This document shows, in pieces, positions 37,756 through 48,092 of a DNA stretch of 64,000 nt. This DNA is from Dolomedes plantarius. Lineage: Eukaryota; Arthropoda; Arachnida; Araneae; Dolomedidae. A program made the translations under genes and the position numbers. Location of the stretch: the NCBI GenBank assembly GCA_907164885.2, contig OU015499.1:160205489-160269488 (forward strand), given 5' to 3'. Numbering within the stretch: the stretch's first letter is position 1; each line of letters opens with the position of its first letter. Under the pieces are notes generated by a model. The model saw only the letters and a program-made list of their open reading frames with translations. It did not search any database and was not told the origin of the DNA.

Positions 37756-37929
37756 GTCCGTTAACATAGGAGTCCGGTAGCGGAAGTGTGAAAGGAAAGA
37801 TGGCACCGAGACGGAAATAAACCAATCATAGGCGCTCAAAATCTCGTCGCTAATCGTTTGGAGGTTTGTCATTGGTTAAAGATATTTCAATACTTTAACG
37901 CTACCGGACTCTTTGTGTGAACAGGCCCT
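37756..37929. mobile_element. 174-bp MITE, copy 2
   Basis: Same family as 9688-9867: ACATAGGAGTCCGGTAGCGG at the left, CTACCGGACTC plus GTGTGAACAGGCCCT at the right, with the same GAGGTTTGTCATTGGTTAAA core. Confidence 0.75.
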
Positions 37930-38428
37930 CATGCGGAGGCACTTTATCATGAGACATTCGTCTTTTGTTATTTAATGACTACTTTATTACTATAACTTTG
38001 AGCACCTTTTATAGCGCATATAGATTGGTGCAGAGTTCTCTGCCTGCAGACCCCCGACTCCTGTCATCACATTAGTCACGGTAACATTAGACACGGTATT
38101 TAGAACCCATTCCCGCCCCCAAGGTTTCTTTGATCTGGTGTCTCCCCCGACCCCGCTCGACACCATTTGACCCGCTGACACCCCGCCCTTTCTTTGATGG
38201 ACCGCCAGAGGAGGAGATCCACGCATAGTACAGAGTACAGAGTGAACATAAATCACTGGATTCCCCAAGGCACAGGCAGAGAACTCTGAACCAATGTATA
38301 TGCACCATTAGGTGGGCCAGCACTGCTCCCTATGAGAGACGACCAGGGCTTATTCGGGATCGGATCCCAAGACCACCGCTTGGAAGATCGCCACTGCATT
38401 ATATGGACCGCATTCCTTTATATGTATA
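37930..38428. other. GC-richer unassigned stretch, possibly SINE-derived
   Basis: Starts with ATGCGGAGGCACTTTATC, the reverse complement of the tail of the SINE at 47120-47141 (AAGTGCCTCCGCATTC). Near 38361 GGGATCGGATCCC resembles a damaged B box on the minus strand. A decayed SINE is likely but its limits are unclear. Confidence 0.35.
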
Positions 38429-38632
<204 letters not shown>

Positions 38633-39126
38633 ATAATAACGGCCCACTATTATATAAAGCGTATTTAAAATTACCCTGTTAATAAAGCACGACCCCTTTT
38701 TTCCAAAATTGGAACCTAAAAGTAAAATAAGATAAATTATATTATCCCTGCAGATCATTATACAGGCATGTGAAGTAGCTGAACTCAATAACATCCCCAG
38801 ATATGAGTGTTAGAAGTTATGAGATTCCGAATGTCAGTATAGTGTCAAAAATCTTGAAGAGCCCTCGAATCACTCTAAATTTATAGGTTCTGTAACGTCA
38901 AAAACTACTTTGCAAGAATTTTATGGCCAACTTATCCTACACTCAGGTCAAGAGGTCGCGGTTCTAGCAAGCGCGGCATTTAGCAGTAAAGTCCCCGATA
39001 AACTTAAGTGGACACGTGAACTCCACGAATCTAAAGTCGCCCAATTAAAATATTGAGAAGTTTTAGGCCCTCTGGCGTCAATAGCGCAAAGCATTTATTT
39101 ACTATGTGCGTGAAAAGAAGATTTCT

Positions 39127-39422
39127 GTCTCTTGGGGTCTAACTGTCGTTGCTGTCGGACATGCGGTCCGCTTCTGTCTTATAAGGTAATCCGCGCCTCG
39201 TCAGGCCAAGTCATGTGGCCGCTGCAGCTAATGCCTTCTGATAAATAAAGCACGTCTTGGAATTGGTGTATTTCATCTATGGCTCCATGTGTGTTTCTAT
39301 CCAAGTTGTGTGCAGCGCTTTACGGTTTGATCAACACTTCGCCCAACTGCATCCCTCCCTCGTGCCGGCTACGCCTCCGATAAGTGCTATGCCTCTCCTC
39401 CGCGGCGTGAGGTACGGGGCAT

Positions 39423-39425
<3 letters not shown>
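39127..39425 (+). mobile_element. Possible solo LTR or retroposon end
   Basis: A GC-richer patch that begins with TGTC, contains AATAAA at about 39244 in CTGATAAATAAAGCACGTCT, and ends GGGGCATGACA. TG...CA limits, a polyadenylation signal and a change in composition fit an LTR. No flanking target duplication or partner LTR can be shown, and a TA tract begins at the right edge. Confidence 0.3.

Positions 39426-39497
<72 letters not shown>
39423..39497. repeat. (TA)n microsatellite
   Basis: 75 bases of TA ending at a CAGGGTG-type transposon end. Confidence 0.95.
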
Positions 39498-39499
<2 letters not shown>

Positions 39500-39987
39500 G
39501 GTGATTATAATTAAAGTTTAAGTTTCAAAACGCTATAAAAAAAGAACCACTGATGAGAATGACGTCAAATTTGAACGGCATGTTATTGAAGAAGGCGGAG
39601 AGCGTATGGCAGAAGAAAAAACTTAGTTTCAAATTTTAGCAACAGATGGCGCTGTAAGCGGCAGAATCACGACGAGAAATGAGAAATGATTCGTAAAACA
39701 ACGGCTAAGGTGTAAGTTACACATTAAAACGCATTGACAAATTAGAATTGTTGAGTAATTTTATTTGCATGACTGTACATATCACATCGAGAGGGACAAA
39801 TCGGTTTCAAGAGTTTTGCGGCGACATACCGCATAAGAACCATTCATCAAAGAAGTTCGGAAATGTCGCGAGACTGGCGCAAAACATGTTCGATATGGTG
39901 TCCACCGTTATTGTGTGCAACAAGTTGAAAGCGACAAACAGCATGTTCCACAACGGATCGCAGTGTCTCAGAATGTGTTGCGAAATG
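39498..39987 (+). mobile_element. Mariner-type element, left part only
   Basis: CAGGGTGATTATAATTAAAG after TA at about 39496 is a mariner-type inverted end. Later sequence gives a broken reading (VSRVLRRHTA, CVQQVESDKQHVPQRIAVSQ) like a damaged helix-turn-helix transposase N-terminus. At about 39988 it changes abruptly into a Helitron fragment. Confidence 0.45.
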
Positions 39988-40113
39988 CACCCCTACATTC
40001 TAAGAAGAATCGCCATGCAAAATATCAGCCCTTTAGGTTCAGCGGTTTGGTCTGTGCGTTGTATGTCAGTCAATCAGTCAGTCAGTCAGTTACGGAACTG
40101 TTTTTTATATATA
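39988..40113 (-). mobile_element. Helitron 5'-end fragment, split by a Tc1 insertion
   Basis: Contains GCACCCCTACATTCTAAGAA, CAGCCCTTTAGGTTCAGCGG and the (GTCA)n-rich GTTACGGAACTG motif that mark the 5' part of the Helitrons at 42.5-50 kb, in minus orientation. The terminal GA of that end is found at 41778-41779, on the far side of the Tc1 element, because the Tc1 inserted at a TA inside TATATATAGA. Confidence 0.75.
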
Positions 40114-41775
40114 CAGTGGCTCCCAAAAGTGTTTGTACACTTACAATTTTCAATGAAATAGGGATTTATCCATTAATTAAAATGAATATTTCAGAATGGG
40201 TATTTAATAATAAGATCTAAAATCCATTCTTAACAAAGCTACATGAAATATTTTGAAAACATAGCAAAACTTTATTTTTAAGAAACCAATAATCAAAAAG
40301 TAACAAAAGCTTTATCTAACAAAAGTCATCGTACACTGAAATATTTTCGAATAAATTCATAATTAAAATTATCGTCTTTATTTAAATTTCTGAGATGTGG
40401 TGGCATTTAAAATATCGTTTCGCTTTAATTTTTGCTTGCCTACTCCGAAATATTCTATTTATTACTTAAAAATGGCTCGTAGTCGTAAAGAAACAGCAAA
40501 CAGCATTCGAAAAGTGATTGTTTTTCATCTTAGTAGTGGTAAATCAGTTCGGAATATTGCTAAATTACTTAATTTATCCCATTCTACTGTGCAGTATGTA
40601 ATAAAACGATTTAAAGAACAAAATCGGATCGAAAACAAGGTAAGAAAAGGTCGTCCTGCAAAGTTAACAAAACGTAATCAGAGATTTATAATTAGAAAAT
40701 TTGCGAAAAATCCACGTTTGAGTGCTGTAAAAGTTTCTGCAGAACTTAATGAAACATTTCCTATTTCAATTTCACCTGAAACTGTTCGACGAGTTCTCAG
40801 AGCAGCTGTTTTACATGGATGTTCTGCCCGTAGAAAAATTTTTGTGGGTGAGATAAACAGAAAGCTTAGGCTTTCCTTCGCACTATCAATGATAAATAAG
40901 CCCCAAACGTATTGGAATAATGTCTTATTTGCCGATGAAAGTAAGTTTAACATTTTTGGTTCCGATGGGCGTATAATTGTAGGGAGAAGAAAAAATGAGG
41001 AACTTAATCCCAAGAACTTAGTAGGAACAGTTAAGCACGGCGGTGGAGGTTTCCATGTGTAGGGGTGCATGTCAGCATCAGGACTAGGTAATTTGGTATT
41101 TATTGATGGCATAATGAATCATGCTGTTTAAATGAATATTTTACGAGACAATTTAAAATTATCAGCCCAAAATTTGGGTATTGGAAACAACTTTGTTTTT
41201 TTTTTATCAAGATAACGATCCCAAGCACACGGCTCTCAACGTTCGCATCTGGTGTCTCTATAATTGTCCACAAGTTTTGAAAACACCACCTCAATCGCCA
41301 GATTTAAACCTAATAGAACATATTTGGAGAGAACTGGAGGTTCGAGTACGAAAACACGACATTCACACGAAAAGCGAACTAAAATCAATTATGATGGAAG
41401 AATGGATGAACATTGATGCAAAAATTACAAAAGAACTAGTGCAATCTATTCCCAGACGTTTAAAAGCTGTTGTGGATGCTAAAGGATATCCTACTAAATA
41501 TTAATTTAACGAAAAATTAGAATATTTACTAATATGTAGAGATTTTTTACAAGTGTACGATGACTTTTGTGGGATAAAGTTTTTGTTACTTTTTGATGAC
41601 TGGTTTCTTAAAAATAAAGTTTTAGTATGTTTTCAAAATATTTCATGCAGTTTGTTAAGAATAGATTATAGATCTTATTATCAAATACCCATTCTGAAAT
41701 ATTCATTTTAATCAATGGATAGACCCCTATTTCATTGGAAATTCGTAAGTGTACGAACACTTTTGGGAGCCACTG
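40114..41775 (+). mobile_element. Tc1/mariner element, complete with long inverted repeats
   Basis: Ends CAGTGGCTCCCAAAAGTGTT and its inverse, with TA on each side (40112-40113 and 41776-41777). The inverted repeats are long, about 220 bases each (to about 40340 and from about 41552), and contain AAAGTCATCGTACAC-type motifs at their inner borders. Total 1662 bp, the usual size for Tc1. It is the best preserved transposon in the window, with a transposase damaged by only a few changes. Confidence 0.95.
40472..41504 (+). pseudogene. Tc1-like transposase, nearly intact
   Basis: Starts MARSRKETANSIRKVIVFHL. Residues 1-110 hold the paired helix-turn-helix part (SGKSVRNIAKLLNLSHSTVQ) and a GRP linker (KVRKGRPAKLTK). 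The catalytic triad reads NVLFADESKFNIFG, then QDNDPKHTALNVRIWCLYNC, then SPDLNLIEHIWRELE. This is DD34E-type. Three lesions break the frame: TAG at 41060-41062 (after GGGGFHV), TAA at 41129-41131, and a one-base change in the T run at 41199-41208. The C-terminus QSIPRRLKAVVDAKGYPTKY is intact. The in-frame ATG at 40397 lies within sequence upstream of the conserved start, so I prefer 40472. Confidence 0.9.
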
Positions 41776-41779
41776 TAGA

Positions 41780-42170
41780 TTTTTGTCACAAAGTTAACCA
41801 TAACCTCCTTTATCTGTGGAAAACGTCTTTACACGTTAACCAAATTTAAATGGACGTAACCCATTTCCACTGCACGTTTGATAGGATTTCGTTAGATCTC
41901 GTTCTTTCCTATTCAGGAAATTTCATGCGAGCTTCACTCATGTTTATGCAGTCTTCGAAAAGAAAAACCCCATTCTTTTCACTGCACAACAAAGCATTTC
42001 GATGTATCCATGTTTTCGTGACATCTGAATCCATACAATCGGACTGCCAGCTATCTTCTCGAGAGAAAAAAAAAAAAAACAAAAAAATCGTCTGCTTTTA
42101 AAATACGCAGCCGATGGTCGATTTTAAAATAGACCCTCGATCAGAAAGCGGCGTGAAGGCGTCGGGGGAA
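41780..42170. other. No gene recognised
   Basis: Ends in an A-run (42065-42078). An 83-residue open frame (41850-42101) has no motif and is not called. Confidence 0.4.
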
Positions 42171-42174
42171 TTTT

Positions 42175-42336
42175 CCAATCAAAGACTCCCCGCCGCGCGA
42201 GTTCTTTGGTTTCCCGTGGACTATAAAGAGTTTTTGGGACCCCGCTTCCGAACTTCTATTAAAACGCGCAGGCGAGTGCGTGAGAGCGCAGATTGGACTC
42301 TGGACGAAACTGTTTCACCATGTTCGGAAGGTGGGT
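42175..42336 (+). promoter_or_regulatory. Promoter-like stretch with first-exon ATG and splice donor
   Basis: This 160-base stretch is clearly GC-richer than its surroundings. It has CCAAT at 42175-42179, a TATA box (TATAAAG) at 42222-42228, and about 90 bases of GC-rich leader. The ATG at 42320 is followed by TTCGGAAG and then GTGGGT, a usable splice donor, so the first coding exon would be MFGR. The order and spacing are those of a TATA-driven gene start. No downstream exon was found in the window; the putative intron is filled with transposons. A 75-codon open frame overlapping it (42114-42338) is the alternative reading. Confidence 0.45.
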
Positions 42337-42545
42337 AAAAAAGCTTTTTCGGAATTATTAAAGTCGTGCAAGTTTTTGTTTGTTTAAAGATATCCGGCTA
42401 CTTTCGGGGGCCGGTTTTTTTTTTCTTTCTTTTTTAAAACTGTACTTGCGATAATGTCTGTCTTATTTTTCGATGGAATAGAGCAGTGCTCCGCAACCGC
42501 TGTGCCGAGGGGATCTTGACTGTGCCGCGGTGATTTTATCAATTA

Positions 42546-43237
42546 CTAGCTGAAAACCCGCGTTTCGCTACGGAGTACATTCGAATTAAATACAACGGTC
42601 AATGTATGCAATTAATGCCAAAAAAAAATGAATATATATATTTATAATAAATGAGACGATCAATATATACAATTGATGTAAAATATATATCTATCTATAT
42701 ATATATATATTTATAAAAAAGTCGTAAGGGATATGCATTTTTTTTTTGATAATATCCAATCGTCTGCTGCATTAGAAAGAGAAAAAAATATTTTCTTTGT
42801 CTATTTAGTTGTTACGCACGTGACGATACATTTATTGAAAGTACCAGAAAAAGAAATCACGTGATCGGCATTTAATAAATTAAATTCTAAAAAATAATCT
42901 TTAAAAATTCACCAAAAATCAGAAAATCGAGGTAAAAATTCGAAAAAAATTTCATTTGAAGGAATTTTTAGGATCTTTCTCGCGATATAAATTTTATAAC
43001 CCTCAATGTATTATTTTAAATGCAAACGTAAAAAAAGTTTAAAAAACAGCTTAAAAATTTAATTTAAAAAAATCTAAGAAGAATTTTTGAAAAATCTTTC
43101 TTAGTGCACCCCTACACTATTAGAAGAATCGCAAAATGTCAGCCCTTTAGGTCTAGCGGTTTGGTGTGTGCGTTGTATGTCAGTCAGTCAGTCAGTGAAT
43201 GAATGAGTCAGTTACGGAACTGTTTTATATATATAGA
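42546..43237 (-). mobile_element. Non-autonomous Helitron nested in the hAT element
   Basis: On the minus strand the element starts TCTATATATATAAAACAGTT (43237) and ends with a short hairpin region, GTAGCGAAACGCGGG, then TTTTCAGCTAG (42546). The TC...CTAG termini, lack of inverted repeats and lack of target duplication (insertion between A and T) are Helitron hallmarks. 692 bp, no Rep/helicase coding. A GTCA-type short repeat lies near the 5' end. Confidence 0.9.
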
Positions 43238-43369
43238 TAATAAAAAAAAATTAACCACCGCATTAGTTAGAAATTTTTCTAAGTAAAATATTCCTCTAAC
43301 TTTTTGCTAATATGTAATTTCTCTGGGTGGAAATTATACACAAAACAAAAACATGTTGTTAGCCATACA

Positions 43370-43674
43370 TTGTATGTATGCTCGAGCGTTACAATTCTGG
43401 ATTTCAGTTAAGAAAGAATATCCACAAATTTCTAACAAGGCCATTGCAATTTTGCTCCTTTATTCTACGACATACTTATACGAACAAAGTTTTTCGACAC
43501 TGGTTCGTTCTAATAAAAAATGACAAGCGATTATATTTAAAGGGCCTAGACCATGAACTTCGAGTAGCTCTTTCTAATATAGAGCCAAATATAAAACGTG
43601 CATATGGTCATCAAAACAAGCTGAAATATCTCATTAATAAATTAGTTATGTTTAAATTAACTTTGATTTATTAG
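43370..43674 (+). pseudogene. hAT transposase C-terminus (SCAND3/ZBED-like), frameshifted
   Basis: Two frames join: FWISVKKEYPQISNKAIAIL and LLYSTTYLYEQSFSTLVRSN, then, after a frame change near 43518, NDKRLYLKGLDHELRVALSN and IEPNI. This is the dimerisation region of the hAT group that includes SCAND3 and FAM200-like proteins. The copy at 49375-49679 shares the frameshift and differs by only a few residues, so the damage predates the segmental duplication. Confidence 0.8.
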
Positions 43675-44082
43675 TCCTAAGTAAAGACCAAAAACCAAAT
43701 TTTACTATAAAAATTTAAAGAGAAATTTTTTTTTTTTTAAACTTGTAAACTATAACTTTATATTTTTGTTCTTGTATTGGTGTACAATTCAAAATGATTT
43801 ATATAAAACTTAAATGATTTTAATTATCTTAAATCATAGAGTTATTTTATTGTGTTTTTTTAATCTAATAAAAACGTAAACGTATTATTGTAATTTATGT
43901 ATTTGCAAGCTTTTTCTTGCGGTGTGCCGCGGAAATATCGAAAAAACGTTGTTGTGCCGTGGAAGATAAAAGGTTGCGGAGCTCTGGAATAGAGCCCCAA
44001 AATGCGAAAATGAGGCAAAAATGGACCATAACTATGCAACTTTTTTACAAAATGGATTACTTTTTGGTAGAAATGGAGTCAA

Positions 44083-44720
44083 TCTATATATATTAAACAG
44101 TTCCGTAACTGACTGATTGAATGACCGACAGATAAGGCACTGACCAAACCGCTGGACCTAAAGGGCTGAAATTTTGCATGGCGATTCTTCTTATAGTGTA
44201 GGGTTACACTAAGAAAGATTTTTGAAAAATTCTTCTTAGATTTTTTTTAAATTAAATATTTCAGCTGTTTTTATAACATTCTTTAAAGTTTGCATTTAAA
44301 ATAACAATCTGAGGGTTATAAAATTTGCATCATGAGAAATATCATAAAAATTCCTTTAAAATGAAATCTTTTTCGAATCCTTATCTCCCATTTTCTGATT
44401 TTGGGTGAATTTTGAAAGATTCATTTTTAGAATTTAAATTATTAAATGCCGAAAACGTGGAATCTTTTCTTTTTGTGATACTTTAAACTAATTTTGCGTC
44501 ACGTGTATAACAGCAAAATAAATTGGCAAAAAAAAATATTTTTTCTTTCTAATTCGGCAGACGATTGGAAATTATCCAAAAAAATATTAAAATACAGTAA
44601 AAGAAATGTTCCTCAAACTGTACTGTATTAACTGTACTATATTCTTTAGTATGTTCTATTAGATTTAATTTCAATATTTTCTTCTACATTATTTTGTGTA
44701 TAAAAATATCCATTATGATT

Positions 44721-44775
<55 letters not shown>

Positions 44776-44847
44776 CTTTAATTGCATACATTGACCGTTG
44801 TATTTAATTTGAATGTACTCCGTAGCGAATCACGGGTATTCTGCTAG
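44083..44847 (+). mobile_element. Non-autonomous Helitron (first of two, head to tail)
   Basis: Starts TCTATATATATTAAACAGTT at 44083 and ends ...GGGTATTCTGCTAG at 44847. Its 3' hairpin (CCGTAGCGAATCACGGG) is slightly decayed. The next Helitron begins at the very next base. Confidence 0.9.
44726..44772. repeat. (TA)n inside Helitron
   Basis: TA tract in the 3' part of the Helitron; the other family members carry shorter TA tracts at the same place. Confidence 0.9.
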
Positions 44848-45462
44848 TCTATATATATAAAACAGTTCCGTAACTGACTCATTCATTCACTGACTGATTG
44901 ACTGACTGACATACAACGCACAGACCAAACCCCTGGACCTAAAGGGTTGAAATTTTACTTGGCGATTCTTCTTATGGTGCAGGGGTGCACTAAGAGAGAT
45001 TTTTCAAAAATTCTTCTTAGATTTTTTTAAATTAAATTCTTAAGCCTTTTTAGTAACTTTTTTTAAGTTTGCATTTAAAATAATAATTTGAGGGTTATAA
45101 AATTTATATCACGAGAAAGAGCGCAAAAATTCCTTTCAAATGAAATCTTTTTCGAATCTTTGCTTCTATTTTCTGATTTTTGGTGAATTTTTAAAGATTC
45201 CTTTTAAGAATTTAATGTATTAAATGCCGATCACGTGATTTCTTTTTATGGCACTTTAAATAAATTTATCGTCACGTGCATAACAACTAAATAGACAAAA
45301 AAATACGTTTTTTTCTTGCTAATGCTGCAGACGATTGGGCATTATTTTGTCTATAAAAATATCCCTTATGATTTTTTTATAAATATATATATATTTTTTT
45401 CTACATCAATTGCATATATTGATCGTCGCATTTATTATAAATATATATAAATAAATAAATAA

Positions 45463-45555
<93 letters not shown>

Positions 45556-45645
45556 TATATCTGTATATATTGTCATTAATTACATACATTGACCGTTGTA
45601 TTTAATTTGTATGTACTCCGTAGCGAAGTGCGGGTTTTCAGCTAG
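44848..45645 (+). mobile_element. Non-autonomous Helitron (second of two, head to tail)
   Basis: Starts TCTATATATATAAAACAGTT at 44848, immediately after the CTAG of the previous element, and ends AGCGAAGTGCGGGTTTTCAG plus CTAG at 45645, followed by T. Contains a TAAA run (45446-45466) and a TA tract (45467-45552). Confidence 0.9.
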
Positions 45646-45779
45646 TTTTTACATAAACGGCTCTAGTTCTGCAATAAAGAGTTATGCATATATCATTCAT
45701 TTCTTTTACAAAAGGTCGTTCGCACTTTATGGAAACGATTTTGATAGTTAAGTTTTATGTATAAATGCCGTATTTTTTG

Positions 45780-45960
45780 CGTCGATTCTATTCTGTCTGA
45801 TAGCCATGGTTCTTGACAATAGCTCTAACTCGAATTTTCCATAAAAGTAAACTTTTTCTTAGTACTGTCATATCAATTTTACCCCATTCCTCTTGGGCCA
45901 TTTTTTCAAAGTCCGTTCCGTGTTCTTTGATGCCGTTTTCCTAGAGCTCGCTTTAATAAA
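45780..45960 (-). pseudogene. Tc1-like transposase C-terminal relic
   Basis: Minus strand reads EEWGKIDMTVLRKSLLLWKI and RVRAIVKNHGYQTE, matching the Tc1 C-terminal pattern 'EEW..I....(L)...MPRR.RAVI...GY.T.Y', with the MPRR part altered. No ends identified. Confidence 0.55.
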
Positions 45961-46252
45961 CCGAAGAAGTTCATTCAGGTGTAGGGTTTACACAAAAACC
46001 GACTTTTTGAAAAACCGGTTTTCGAATTCCAGATTTCCAAAGAACCAGTTTTAACCGGTTTACGAATTTTTTGCAAAAAAAGGGAAAAATATTTTATTTA
46101 ATTTACATAAAATAACAAAAAAAGAAATCAATATCAAAGTCAAAATATTTTTTAAAAAAATTAAGGATTTACTTATACAAAATAACGAAAACTCAAACAA
46201 AAATTTCAAATAATATTTATATTTATTTCACTAATTTTAATCTCTCCTAAGA

Positions 46253-47160
46253 GGGCAGTGGCGGCCTTGTGGTACAGCGCGCTGGTTTTCGTTGCTGAGG
46301 GTGCTCAGATCGAATCCTGGCGAAGCGCCATTAAAATTCCTCCGTTTGTGTTGTCCCTTCATGGGGGGACTAGCTGAGAACCCGCGCTTCCCTACGGAGT
46401 ACATTGAAATTAAATACAACGGTCAATGTATGCAATTAATTCCAAAATATATATATATATTTATAATAAATACGACGATCAATGTATACAATTGATGTAA
46501 AAAAGACATATTGATAAAAAAATCGTAAGGGATATTTTTATAGACAAAATAAAGTCCAATCGTCTGCCGCATTAGCAAGAAAAAAATATTTTTTTGTCTA
46601 TTTTTTTTTTTGCACGTGACGATAAATTTATTTAAAGTACTAGAAAAAAGAAATCACGTGATCGGCATTTAATAAATTAAGTTCTAAAAATGAATCTTTA
46701 AAAATTCACCAAAAATCAGGAAATGGAGGTAAAAAATCGAAAAAAATTTCATTTGAAAGGAATTTTTAGGATCTTTCTCGTGATATAAATTTTATAGCCC
46801 TCAAATTATTATTTTAAATGCAAACGTAAAAAAAGTTTAAAAAACAGCTTAAAAATTTAATTTTAAAAAATCTAAGAAGAATTTTTGAAAAATCTTTCTG
46901 AGTGCACCCCTACACTATAAGAAGAATCGCCATGCAAAATTTCAGCCCTTTAGGTCCAGCGGTTTGGTCTGTGCGTTGTATGTCAGTCAGTCAGTCAGTG
47001 AATGAATGAGTCAGTTACGGAACTGTTTAATATATATAGATAATGCTGGTCTGCCTATATAGCGCCCCCATAATAAAATGGCCAGCAAAAACTGCGGTGA
47101 ACTATAGGTGAATGTCTTCGCGACAAAGTGCCTCCGCATTCTTAAAAAAAAAAAAAAAAA
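46253..47160 (+). mobile_element. tRNA-derived SINE with target duplication, split by a Helitron
   Basis: Head: GGCGGCCTTGTGGTACAGCG (A box) and CTCAGATCGAATCCTGGCG (B box). The SINE continues to 46369, is interrupted by the Helitron at 46370-47040, resumes with TAATGCTGGTCTGCCTATAT, and ends in an A17 tail (47144-47160). TCTCCTAAGA at 46243-46252 is repeated at 47161-47170, a 10-bp target duplication. Net SINE length is about 237 bp. Confidence 0.9.
46370..47040 (-). mobile_element. Non-autonomous Helitron nested in the SINE
   Basis: Minus strand: TC start at 47040 (ATATATATTAAACAGTTCCG following TCT), CTAG end at 46370. Hairpin GTAGGGAAGCGCGGG before TTCTCAG. 671 bp, otherwise like 42546-43237. 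Confidence 0.9.
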
Positions 47161-47170
47161 TCTCCTAAGA

Positions 47171-47590
47171 AAATAGGATTTTAAAAAACATAAAATATCC
47201 ACTGAACGGTGGCTAAGTCTTGTTCTTATTTTGGACACAATATTGCCTGAAATTGAAAATACTCGTTCACTAGCTACTGAGCTTGGTTTTATAGTTTTCA
47301 GGGCATCAAATAACAAATCTAAGTTTTTGGTTTTTTTATTCGTTGCCTCAAATAGTGAAAATTCAGCTTTCAGTGTCTTTGGATTCTTAAGTTTTTTTTT
47401 TCAGGGTCTTCAAGAAACTTATGAATTGATTTTTCCATGGCTTCCTTTAAAAAAGCATTACTCTGATGAGAAGTTTCTTCGATTTGCTCTTCATCAGAAT
47501 CGGTTTCCACAAAAGAATTAGGAAATATTCTGGACAATATCTTTCCAGATAACTTAATAATTTCGGTTTTTGAAATATGGTTTATTTGAA
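47171..47590 (-). pseudogene. Ac-like hAT transposase C-terminus
   Basis: Minus-strand frame with MLFDALKTIKPSSVASERVF, SISGNIVSKIRTRLSHRSVD and ILCFLKSYF: the dimerisation region of Ac-like hAT transposases, with conserved S-x-x-x-S-E-R-x-F-S. Upstream on the same strand an acidic stretch (FVETDSDEEQIEETSHQSNA) leads to FLEDPEKKNLRIQRH, then a stop. Confidence 0.75.
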
Positions 47591-47812
47591 CACCCTGTGT
47601 TTTACTTAAAATACCATTGGACAGAAGCCAGAACTTTTTTATTTTACATTAATTTTTGAGAGAAGAAATTTATATAATACAATTAAAGTTTTTAAATGTA
47701 AAACAGAAAATACAAACATAGAAATTAGAAACATACTTAATACTTACGTTATTTTTACCAACTATAACAACTTTATATTTTTGTTTCCAGTTTTCACTTT
47801 ACAAGATTAACC

Positions 47813-47868
47813 TTTTGCTTACGGGCCCCATTTTTCCGATTCCCTCTTTAGAACGGACATTGAAGGAG

Positions 47869-47870
<2 letters not shown>
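47813..47870 (+). repeat. Dispersed repeat with piggyBac-like terminus, copy 2
   Basis: TTAACCTTTTGCTTACGGGC and CCCATTTTTCCGATTCCC match 33516 onward; ends in a TTATATATA tract as the first copy does. Confidence 0.45.

Positions 47871-47871
<1 letters not shown>

Positions 47872-47911
<40 letters not shown>
47872..47911. repeat. (TA)n microsatellite
   Basis: 40 bases of TA between the piggyBac-like repeat and the first MITE. Confidence 0.95.
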
Positions 47912-47914
<3 letters not shown>

Positions 47915-48084
47915 TGGAATCTCAATCTATCGCTTTTCAAGGGATCGACTGAACTGAACGATAAATGCGGGAAAACGATAGATACGGGAACATCACAAAG
48001 CAATATGATCGTCGGGACTGGGTGAAATAAACGACACATACGGGAAAACGATGATTCGGAGAACGATCGATCAAGATTCCACTA
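47912..48084 (-). mobile_element. Pogo/Tigger-like MITE, inverted copy
   Basis: Ends CAGTGGAATCTCAATCTATC and (other strand) AGTGGAATCTTGATCGATCG; interior CAAGGGATCGACTGAACTGA and GATAAATGCGGGAAAACGAT. It is the reverse complement of 48093-48265. Confidence 0.85.
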
Positions 48085-48092
48085 TATATATA

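Larger units (their letters stand above)
42484..43986 (+). mobile_element. hAT element with 8-bp target duplication, copy 1
   Basis: Terminal repeats CAGTGCTCCGCAACC and (other strand) CAGAGCTCCGCAACC. Target duplication GAATAGAG at 42476-42483 and 43987-43994, identical on both sides. The interior has a Helitron (42546-43237) just inside the left end and a transposase C-terminus at 43370-43660. The rest of the transposase is missing. Confidence 0.95.
42378..44472 (+). repeat. 2.1-kb segmental duplication, copy 1
   Basis: Starting at GTTTGTTTAAAGATATCCGG, this segment matches 48401-50473 almost base for base. It includes the hAT element, its flanking 8-bp duplications, the nested Helitron and the 5' part of the following Helitron (44083 onward). 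The copies diverge beyond about 44472. Confidence 0.9.
45975..47650 (-). mobile_element. hAT relic interrupted by a SINE and a Helitron
   Basis: The left side (45975-46080) is rich in AAACCGGTT-type motifs in both orientations (ACCGACTTTTTGAAAAACCG; TTTTAACCGGTTTACG), as expected for a hAT terminus with subterminal repeats. The coding remnant at 47171-47590 is on the minus strand. The SINE (46253-47160, with its own target duplication) sits between them. Confidence 0.6.

Noticed and set aside
39748..40161. 137-codon plus-strand frame
   Set aside because: It crosses the junction between a mariner-type fragment, a Helitron fragment and the Tc1 end, so it cannot be one gene.
42114..42338. 75-codon open frame over the promoter-like stretch
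   Set aside because: It runs through the CCAAT and TATA elements and has no known motif; the ATG at 42320 with its splice donor is the better reading.
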